Of a stretch of DNA of 7,330 nucleotides, positions 1 through 5,765 are shown piece by piece. The stretch is taken from contig CAKUXH010000050.1 in NCBI GenBank assembly GCA_934700265.1, positions 1 through 7,330 of the forward strand, given 5' to 3'. Below the pieces are notes generated by a model. The model searched no databases and had not been told where the DNA came from. It was given only the letters and a program-made list of their open reading frames with translations. The position numbers and the translations under genes were made by a program. The stretch is from an uncultured Opitutales bacterium (GTDB taxonomy: Bacteria > Verrucomicrobiota > Verrucomicrobiia > Opitutales > UBA9783). Each line of letters starts with the position of its first letter. The stretch's first letter is position 1.

Positions 1-509
1 TAATTTTCATTAACATCTACACCAACTGACGGAATTGCTAAAACTTGTCCGATAAATAACTTATTTTTATTAATTAGATGATTTTCATTCACCAATTGAT
101 TGACATTAACATGAAATTTTTTAGCGATAAGAGATAAAGTATCTCCTCGTTGTACTGTATACATTATCGTTTCTTTTGTAACTTCTATATCTGGAACTGC
201 TTCCTCTACATCTACTTCAATTTCATCTATTTTTTCAGGACGACGGGGTAATGCACGCAGTTGTTGCTCCCCTATTTTTGTTGTTTCTACGGAATCATCC
301 TGTAGTAATTTTACATCTGCAGGTATTTTCAATGTATCTTCTTGTGCATTATCTTCTTGTTTATTAATCACTGTACTTGCTGGGGTAGTCGTTCCTTTTT
401 CTGAAGTAGATTGAAACCATGTCGCACATCCTTGAAGCAATAAACAAGAACTTCCTAATAACAATTTTTTATTAAAATTTTTTACCAATGTAACAATTCT
501 AGAATTCAT
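1..509 (-). CDS. LysM-domain lipoprotein, C-terminus cut off by window edge
   Basis: I translated this gene by hand from the ATG at 509-507; 169 codons are visible with no stop before the window edge. Residues 1-28 form a lipoprotein signal: basic residues (Lys10, Lys14, Lys15), a hydrophobic stretch, then LLLQGC with the lipobox cysteine at 28. The next residues are not Asp, so outer-membrane or periplasm-facing anchoring is plausible. Residues about 30-115 are a flexible, polar, acidic linker (runs such as DEIEVDVEEA) without recognisable fold. Residues about 117-160 are a clear LysM domain: it opens YTVQRGDTLSLIAKKF, continues VNQLVNENHL and ends GQVLAIP. LysM domains bind the N-acetylglucosamine-containing glycan of peptidoglycan, so the protein probably tethers the envelope to the wall; any C-terminal catalytic domain (for example NlpD-like peptidase) would lie outside the window. 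The gene is divergent from hisS. No Shine-Dalgarno site is visible. Domain calls are firm; specific function is unknown. Confidence 0.85.
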   Translation of the reverse strand, partial: MNSRIVTLVKNFNKKLLLGSSCLLLQGCATWFQSTSEKGTTTPASTVINKQEDNAQEDTLKIPADVKLLQDDSVETTKIGEQQLRALPRRPEKIDEIEVDVEEAVPDIEVTKETIMYTVQRGDTLSLIAKKFHVNVNQLVNENHLINKNKLFIGQVLAIPSVGVDVNEN

Positions 510-530
510 TTTATAATATTATTGTTCATA

Positions 531-558
531 ATGATAACATAAAAAATTTTAGTGTAAA
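531..558 (-). promoter_or_regulatory. Putative sigma70-type promoter for the LysM lipoprotein gene
   Basis: Read on the minus strand, TTTACA (558-553, five of six matches to TTGACA) is followed after 16 bases by TATCAT (536-531, five of six to TATAAT). The predicted start of transcription lies about 15 bases upstream of the ATG at 509. A second, overlapping candidate, TTTACA (573-568) with TAAAAT (551-546), also has a 16-base spacer. In such AT-rich DNA these matches arise easily, so this is a tentative call supported mainly by position. Confidence 0.4.
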
Positions 559-593
559 ACATTTTTTTGTAAAAACTACCTAAATTCTTTAAA

Positions 594-622
594 TTAAATG
601 TGATTGCATTTCTAGGTATAAT
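594..622 (+). promoter_or_regulatory. Putative promoter for the hisS-oppB-oppC unit
   Basis: A perfect TATAAT box is at 617-622. With a 17-base spacer the -35 position falls on TTAAAT (594-599), a poor match. Transcription would begin near 629, giving a leader of about 50 bases before the hisS ATG at 680. I see no stem-loop, T-box specifier or attenuator in that short leader. The position, between divergent genes, supports the call; the weak -35 suggests either activator dependence or chance. Confidence 0.45.
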
Positions 623-679
623 CTACCTCCATTTAAAAATATTCTTGCAAAAAATTCAATAAAAATACATCATAAAGCC

Positions 680-1996
680 ATGTTTGAAATTTTACCTGGA
701 TTTAGAGATTTTCAACCACAAGATTGTGCTATTCGAAATAGCATATTTAAAAATTGGCGTAAAACAGCTCACAACTTCGGGTTTGAAGAATTTGATGGTC
801 CTATTTTGGAATCACTAGAGTTATTTACTAAAAAATCTGGGGAAGAAATTGCTGAACAATTATTTGCATTTGAAGATAAAGGTGGTAGAAAAATAGCACT
901 TCGTCCCGAGATGACACCGTCTCTTGTTCGAATTTTAGGGAGCAAACTAGCTACTTTAAAAAAACCTACAAAATGGTTTAATATAACAGAAAACTTTCGA
1001 TATGAACGCCCACAAAAAGGTCGTTTGCGTTCCTTTTATCAATTCAATGTAGATATTATTGGGGAAGCATCTTATACTGCAGAAGCAGAGCTAATTGCTT
1101 TAGCAATTCAAAGTTTCCAATCATTTGGATTAAGTCGAGAACAGTTTTATATTCGCCTTAGTGATCGTCAATTATGGACATTATGGCTTCAAGTTTTTGG
1201 TATAAACGATGAAAACTTAAAAATAAAAATGTTAGCATTATTTGACAAATGGGAACGTCGTTCTCACGCAGAAATTGAAAAAGATTTAAGAGAAATACTC
1301 CCTGAAACTATAAATGCGAAAACTTTTTTTCAGGAAACAGAAATTTTACGTCATTCTTCCAATCTAAATGCAGTTAGTGCTTGTTTTGAAAAAAATACCC
1401 TTCCTACAAACCTAAAATCCACTTTGCAAGAACGTCTCAATGATATTTCAAAGCTGTTTGAAGAATTGAATTATTTGGGATGTAAAGATTTTGTAAAATT
1501 GGATTTAAGTATAGTTCGAGGATTAGCTTATTATACAGGTTTTGTTTTTGAAGTTTTCGAAATCGGTAATCAAGGTAGAGCTCTTGCTGGAGGAGGTCGT
1601 TATGACCAATTGTTCGAAAAATTAACAGGACACACAATACCAGCTGTTGGTTTTGCTGCAGGCGATGTAACCTTAACAGACTTGCTTAAAAAAAATAATT
1701 GTTTACCCAAAATTGACAACCGACTTAATTGTTTCGTTGTTTTTGAAGAAAGTGAAAAGCAAATTGCTCTTACGATTACTCAAAAACTGCGTACGCAAAA
1801 TATTTCTGTAAAATATAATTTAGGAGATACCAAATCTTTATCTAAACAGTTAAAAAAGGCTTTTTCAGAAAATCCTAAATTTATCCTTATTTTTACACAT
1901 AACGAATTTATTCAAGGCAAAGTTCAAATAAAAGATATTTTTAATGACACAACAGAGCTTATAAATTTATCAGAAATCGTGAACTACTTAAAATAA
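680..1996 (+). CDS. hisS: Histidyl-tRNA synthetase (class II, divergent motif 3)
   Basis: This cytoplasmic enzyme charges tRNA-His with histidine using ATP. The 438 residues match the usual HisRS length. Visible landmarks are ALRPEMT (73-79), motif 2 FRYERPQKGRLRSFYQFN (106-123), the histidine-binding segment RGLAYYTG (280-287), AGGGRYD (303-309), and a C-terminal anticodon-binding domain from about 350 (LNCFVVFE, then LSKQLKKAF and GKVQIKDI). Both HisRS-specific histidine motifs are present, which argues against the ATP phosphoribosyltransferase regulatory paralogue HisZ. Two features are unusual: RGLAYYTG has Ala where most HisRS have Asp, and motif 3 reads AVGFAAGDVTL instead of the common GxGLERL, so the class II motif 3 arginine is replaced by Thr. 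I recall both traits in verrucomicrobial HisRS, so they are probably lineage features, not damage. The ATG at 680 is the first Met in frame, fits the family N-terminus (LPGFRDF) and lacks a clear ribosome site. The stop directly abuts oppB, implying cotranscription. Confidence 0.93.
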   Translation: MFEILPGFRDFQPQDCAIRNSIFKNWRKTAHNFGFEEFDGPILESLELFTKKSGEEIAEQLFAFEDKGGRKIALRPEMTPSLVRILGSKLATLKKPTKWFNITENFRYERPQKGRLRSFYQFNVDIIGEASYTAEAELIALAIQSFQSFGLSREQFYIRLSDRQLWTLWLQVFGINDENLKIKMLALFDKWERRSHAEIEKDLREILPETINAKTFFQETEILRHSSNLNAVSACFEKNTLPTNLKSTLQERLNDISKLFEELNYLGCKDFVKLDLSIVRGLAYYTGFVFEVFEIGNQGRALAGGGRYDQLFEKLTGHTIPAVGFAAGDVTLTDLLKKNNCLPKIDNRLNCFVVFEESEKQIALTITQKLRTQNISVKYNLGDTKSLSKQLKKAFSENPKFILIFTHNEFIQGKVQIKDIFNDTTELINLSEIVNYLK

Positions 1997-2914
1997 ATGT
2001 TTGGAGTTTTTATAAAACGCTTTGTTGACTCGGTAATCGTATTAATGTGCCTATTAACAATCACATTTTTTATGATACGTTATGTGCCTGGAGGTCCCTT
2101 TGATCAGGAATGCAATTTACCCCCAACGACTTTACAAAAGGTATCTAAATATTACGGCTACGATCAACCTTTGTACAAACAATATTGGCAATACATTAAA
2201 CATTTGATGCATGGAGATTTAGGTCCTTCTTTAAGGTATCCAGGTTATACTGTAAACCAGCTTTTAAAAGAACGAATTCCAGTAAGCTTTGAATTAGGAA
2301 CGTTAGCTATTTTAGCAGCACTTATATTAGGAGGAACTTGTGGAATAATTGCTGCAATTTATCATAATCGCTGGTTAGATAAGCTTCTTATGAGTTGTTG
2401 TTTATTTGGTATTAGCCTTCCAACATTTGTATTAGGTCCTATTATTATTTTAATATTTGCATTAAAGTTAGATTGGTACAAAGCTGTTGGATGGAATTCT
2501 TGGAGTGATCGTATTTTACCAACGCTTACGCTTTCGTGCATGTATGCTGGGTATATTGCACGTTTAATTCGAACAAGCTGCTTAGATGTTTTTCAACAAC
2601 CTTTTATCCGTACTGCTTTAGCTAAAGGATTAAGCCCTATTCGAATTTTTTTATTTCATGTTCTAAAAAATGCTTTAAGCCCCGTACTTACTTACCTTGG
2701 CCCTACAACAGCAGCCATTATGAGTGGATCTCTCGTCATAGAATCGTTATTCCAAATCCCAGGAGCAGGTTCTTTATTTATTTCCGCAGTGAACCAAAGA
2801 GATACAGCATTATTACTTGGTACGGTATTATATTTCGCCCTACTTATTGTGCTATTAAATTTTTTAGTTGATATTGTAGTTTCTTTTTGCAATCCTAAAC
2901 AACATTTGCAATGA
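1997..2914 (+). CDS. oppB: OppB/DppB-type peptide ABC transporter permease
   Basis: This is one of the two inner-membrane subunits of a peptide/nickel-family ABC importer; it pairs with the OppC-type protein encoded next. The 305 residues are the usual length. The N-terminal helix (about 11-28) leads into the family signature FFMIRYVPGGPFD (24-36), followed by a periplasmic region with DQPLYKQYWQYI and GDLGPSLRY (73-81). Further membrane helices lie near 98-121, 131-156, 173-190, 229-250 and 270-297. The cytoplasmic EAA loop that docks the ATPase is at about 203-226 (RTALAKGLSPIRIFLFHVLKNAL), with the invariant Gly at 211. ESLFQIPGAGSLF (249-261) is a second hallmark of the family. The ATG follows the hisS stop with zero spacing, so translation is probably coupled by reinitiation. 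The gene ends in TGA within an ATGA overlap with oppC. Substrate (oligopeptide, dipeptide or other) cannot be decided, since no binding protein is in the window. Confidence 0.92.
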   Translation: MFGVFIKRFVDSVIVLMCLLTITFFMIRYVPGGPFDQECNLPPTTLQKVSKYYGYDQPLYKQYWQYIKHLMHGDLGPSLRYPGYTVNQLLKERIPVSFELGTLAILAALILGGTCGIIAAIYHNRWLDKLLMSCCLFGISLPTFVLGPIIILIFALKLDWYKAVGWNSWSDRILPTLTLSCMYAGYIARLIRTSCLDVFQQPFIRTALAKGLSPIRIFLFHVLKNALSPVLTYLGPTTAAIMSGSLVIESLFQIPGAGSLFISAVNQRDTALLLGTVLYFALLIVLLNFLVDIVVSFCNPKQHLQ

Positions 2915-3753
2915 TAACTTCGTCATATCTATCTTTAAAAAAATTAAAACAAAATCCATGGGCTTTGTTTTATATTGGTGTATTAATCGCTATATTTTTA
3001 CTTTGTTTTATAGGTCCTTTTTTTTATCCACAAGATTATCATTCACAAAATTTACTTATAGGAGCACAAAAACCAAATAGCTTACATTGGTTTGGAACCG
3101 ATTTACTAGGTCGAGATTTGCTAGCTCGTTTGCTTTATGGGGGTCGTATCTCTATTTATATCGGTACTATTGCTAGTTTAATTGCTATCGCTATTGGTGT
3201 TATTATCGGAAGTATTGCTGGATATGTTGGTGGAAATACGGATCGTTTATTAATGCGTATTATTGATATTTTATATCCCCTACCCTTCACATTGCTCATT
3301 ATCCTTGTTATGGCACTAGCTGGACGCAACATTTTTATTCTTGTTCTAACCTTGGGATGTGTTCGTTGGCTAACGATAGCAAGAATCATACGCAATCAAG
3401 TAATTGCTCTTAAAACTAGTACGTTTGTACAATGCTCAATTAGTATGGGACAAAAATCATTAAAAATTTGGCTAAAACATATTTTCCCCAATTTAATAAG
3501 CCTAATTCTCGTTTACGGAACACTTCTCATACCTAATATTATATTGGAAGAAGCATTTATTAGTTTTTTAGGGTTGGGTGTACAACCACCTCTAAGCTCA
3601 TGGGGGGCTTTAATTTTGGATGGTGCACGATCTATGGAAGACTATCCTTGGTTATTAATATTTCCATGTATATTTTTTTCCCTAACTTTATTTTCCCTAA
3701 ATTTTTTAGGAGATTACCTACGCGATAATTTAGATCCTTCTCTCCGAAAATAA
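2911..3753 (+). CDS. oppC: OppC/DppC-type peptide ABC transporter permease
   Basis: This is the partner permease of the preceding OppB-type protein. The 280 residues are slightly short for the family (near 300), mainly because of a short N-terminal tail. The order of features is typical: first helix about 18-38, then PFFYPQDY, the signature HWFGTDLLGRDLLARLLYGG (59-78), helices around 82-106, 122-135 and 140-160, the EAA loop (172-198), then EEAFISFLGLGVQPPLSSWG (213-232) and the C-terminal hallmark LNFLGDYLRDNLDPSLRK (263-280). The EAA loop is degenerate: FVQCSISMGQKSLKIW replaces the common FVEAARALGAS form, although the key Gly (180) and the HIFPN end remain. The start codon overlaps the oppB stop (ATGA), a classic coupled junction. 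No OppA, OppD or OppF gene follows; the next gene is convergent. ATPases and binding protein must come from elsewhere in the genome. Confidence 0.92.
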   Translation: MITSSYLSLKKLKQNPWALFYIGVLIAIFLLCFIGPFFYPQDYHSQNLLIGAQKPNSLHWFGTDLLGRDLLARLLYGGRISIYIGTIASLIAIAIGVIIGSIAGYVGGNTDRLLMRIIDILYPLPFTLLIILVMALAGRNIFILVLTLGCVRWLTIARIIRNQVIALKTSTFVQCSISMGQKSLKIWLKHIFPNLISLILVYGTLLIPNIILEEAFISFLGLGVQPPLSSWGALILDGARSMEDYPWLLIFPCIFFSLTLFSLNFLGDYLRDNLDPSLRK

Positions 3754-3758
3754 AATAA

Positions 3759-4475
3759 TTACAACAATTCCTTCAATAACGGCCGATACAAATCCTCTTG
3801 CGGATCGATTGCAATTTCTGTTATATTATGCTCATTCGAATCAAACATGATATGTGGAATGTCGGAAATAATTGCCAATGGGGTACATTCTGAACTCTCT
3901 CCCATATTAAAAACAGCGCTAACCGCTAAAGCATCCACAACATTAATATGTGTAACTCGAAGTGGTTTACCAAACAAATCTAAAGCACCTACATAGCTAC
4001 AAGTCGGCTTAAATCCCCACCAGGCTAACGAAATACCGGTAACACCTCTTCTAAGTGGAGTTGTGTGACTATCAGTAATAATAATCCCTAAATCTTTTAA
4101 ATTTCTTTTTTGTCTTAAATATGCCCACAAGCTTTTAACAGATGAAAATGGATTCTGAGGATAAAGAATATAATTACCATTACTATTCGATTCATCAATT
4201 CCTGCAGAAGGAATCAACATATGATACGTATAAGTTAAAACAATACGATCATCTTGCGCATCTGGATTTTGGATAATTTTATCGGCTTCTTGCTCAACAA
4301 GCTTGTTCTTATCAATCGAATCGCTTTTTACTATACGACCTTCACATAAACTAACAATTTTCGAAGTAACAACAACAACGCTCTTTTCGCTTAATTTTGG
4401 CAAATATTTATCCACAAAATTATTTAAATCTTGCTTACCAACAACACGTTCGGTTTTTATGCTTTTAATATTCAT
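3759..4475 (-). CDS. CofE-like gamma-glutamyl ligase, probable folylglutamate synthase replacing FolC
   Basis: The protein belongs to the CofE family (COG1478), whose founding member adds glutamate to coenzyme F420-0. Visible family features in this 238-residue product are VVVVTSKIVSLCEGR (33-47), SAGIDESN (90-97), ITDSHTTPLRRGVTGI (133-148) and NVVDALAVSAVFNMGESSECTPLAII (178-203). The DSHTTPLRRGVxG version matches, as I recall, the subgroup named 'putative folate metabolism gamma-glutamate ligase', including chlamydial CT611 next to folate genes, which has been proposed to replace folylpolyglutamate synthase FolC. Context here points the same way: it directly follows folKP and nothing in the window suggests F420 synthesis. 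The predicted reaction is GTP- or ATP-dependent addition of glutamate to dihydropteroate or folate. I prefer the ATG at 4475-4473, which overlaps the folKP end by 11 nt, over an upstream TTG at 4487. Family assignment is strong; the folate substrate is inferred. Confidence 0.85.
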   Translation of the reverse strand: MNIKSIKTERVVGKQDLNNFVDKYLPKLSEKSVVVVTSKIVSLCEGRIVKSDSIDKNKLVEQEADKIIQNPDAQDDRIVLTYTYHMLIPSAGIDESNSNGNYILYPQNPFSSVKSLWAYLRQKRNLKDLGIIITDSHTTPLRRGVTGISLAWWGFKPTCSYVGALDLFGKPLRVTHINVVDALAVSAVFNMGESSECTPLAIISDIPHIMFDSNEHNITEIAIDPQEDLYRPLLKELL

Positions 4476-5763
4476 CGTAATTTTCAATCCAGTGCTGCGT
4501 GCTTAACAAACGTTGATGAATTTCAACATTATGGACACGTAAATAATCTACTTTTGTTTTTAAAATTTGAGAAACAGCTAACGTCTCAATATCACGATCT
4601 TTCGCTTCGTGTTTACCTAATAAATTATAAAAAGACTTACGTGAATGACCAATATAAATGGGACAAGACCAGCGTCGCATATGTTCTATCGTCTTTAATA
4701 AAAATCCTGTTGTATAAGGGGTTTTGCCGAAACCAAATCCTGGATCTAAAACAATATCATTTAAACCAAAACCGCAACGTATTAATAAATCAATTTGTTT
4801 TTCACACCAAGTATCTAAGACATTCCAACTAGTCTCAATATTTTCAGTTTTCTTAGGAGGAACTGACAAAGAATGCATTATGCAAAGTTTACAACCAGCA
4901 TTGGCAATTATTTTCAATGTTGATTCTTTTAATTTTCCAGAAACATCATTAATCCAAGCGATAGGATACTTTTCGAGTAACATTTCGATTAGATCATCTC
5001 GATAGGTATCAATACTTATAGGTATATTTTTTAAATCAAGCCCATCCAGTACAGGACATAGCCGTTTCCACTCTTTTTGTGTTGATAATTGGACAGCTCC
5101 TGGTCGCGTCGACTGAGCTCCTAAATCAAGAACACTGGCCCCATCCTGAACTAATTGTAGACAATGCTCTATAGCAACTTCAGGATTTAAATATTGTCCA
5201 CCATCTGAAAAAGAATCTCCTGTGATATTAACAATTCCAACGAGTTGCGGATAAAGTGAAAAAGAACGATGAAAAATAGTTCCTGTTTCAGCTAACTTTT
5301 TTTGCGCTAACAATTCGAAGGATTTTTTTAAAACAGGATGAATTTTCCTAGGTGATACAGATGCTAAAAGATGTAACAAAAAATCCCGTTTATGAAGTTC
5401 TTTATGCGGAATGGTTAACTCTGAAAAATTAATGATAGCATCATCATATAATAATATATCTATGTCTATATTCCTCGGTCCCCAGATGGAATGATCTGGT
5501 AAGCGACCTAAACTTTGTTCTACTCCTTGTATGTATTTTAATAATATTAATGGATCTAAATCCGTTTCTCCAGAAACAACCATATTTAAATAAGGTTTAT
5601 TCCACTCTTTAGGCGAATTTGCTAAAAGCAAAGCTTCTGTTTCTAAAACGATGGATGTTTTTACAGATGATAGCACTGTTTTTAAGGCTTCAACTCCCTT
5701 CCTTAAAAAGTTAAGTCGATGCCCTAAATTTGACCCCAATGCAAAATAAACTTTATGTCCCAT
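4465..5763 (-). CDS. folKP: Bifunctional HPPK-dihydropteroate synthase
   Basis: This cytoplasmic fusion catalyses two successive steps of folate synthesis: pyrophosphorylation of 6-hydroxymethyl-7,8-dihydropterin, then its condensation with p-aminobenzoate to dihydropteroate. Residues 1 to about 150 are HPPK: FALGSNLG (7-14), GPRNIDIDILLY (95-106) with the magnesium-binding aspartates 100 and 102 and the catalytic-type Arg97, and LTIPHKELHKRDFLL. Residues about 171-432 are DHPS: GIVNITGDSFSDGG (176-189), DLGAQSTRPGA (213-223), SIDTYR (250-255), INDVSG (271-276), DPGFGFGKT (340-348), GHSRKSF (372-378) and RVHNV (409-413). All main substrate residues are present (Asn179, Asp252, Asn272, Asp340, Lys376, Arg409, His411). 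Loop 1 has Gly182 where Pro is usual. The ATG at 5763 fits the HPPK N-terminus; an upstream TTG at 5778 would overlap the preceding gene and is less likely. Two nucleotides separate it from the CoA-transferase stop. HPPK-DHPS fusions are known in Chlamydia, fungi and plants. Confidence 0.95.
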   Translation of the reverse strand: MGHKVYFALGSNLGHRLNFLRKGVEALKTVLSSVKTSIVLETEALLLANSPKEWNKPYLNMVVSGETDLDPLILLKYIQGVEQSLGRLPDHSIWGPRNIDIDILLYDDAIINFSELTIPHKELHKRDFLLHLLASVSPRKIHPVLKKSFELLAQKKLAETGTIFHRSFSLYPQLVGIVNITGDSFSDGGQYLNPEVAIEHCLQLVQDGASVLDLGAQSTRPGAVQLSTQKEWKRLCPVLDGLDLKNIPISIDTYRDDLIEMLLEKYPIAWINDVSGKLKESTLKIIANAGCKLCIMHSLSVPPKKTENIETSWNVLDTWCEKQIDLLIRCGFGLNDIVLDPGFGFGKTPYTTGFLLKTIEHMRRWSCPIYIGHSRKSFYNLLGKHEAKDRDIETLAVSQILKTKVDYLRVHNVEIHQRLLSTQHWIENYDEY

Positions 5764-5765
5764 AT

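Noticed and set aside
680..1996. HisZ, the ATP phosphoribosyltransferase regulatory subunit, instead of HisRS
   Set aside because: HisZ usually lacks the histidine-binding motifs and the C-terminal anticodon-binding domain; here RGLAYYTG, AGGGRYD and a full C-terminal domain are present, and no his biosynthesis genes are nearby.
3670..3702. Repeated TTTCCCTAA-like sequence (two copies) as a direct repeat element
   Set aside because: Both copies fall in codons for Phe-Ser-Leu in the last membrane helix of OppC and reflect low-complexity hydrophobic coding.
3696..3710. Inverted repeat CCTAAA-TTT-TTTAGG near the end of oppC, a possible terminator
   Set aside because: It lies inside the coding sequence, the six-pair stem is AT rich, and neither strand has a T tract directly after it. 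The reverse transcript would continue into A-rich sequence.
3759..4475. True F420-0 gamma-glutamyl ligase (CofE)
   Set aside because: No other F420 gene is in view and the gene overlaps folKP; the DSHTTPLRRG motif fits the folate-associated subgroup better. It remains the main alternative.
4431..4832. Open frame of 133 codons on the plus strand
   Set aside because: It lies opposite folKP and the ligase, which have clear family motifs. Its translation shows no recognisable motif and it is a shadow frame.
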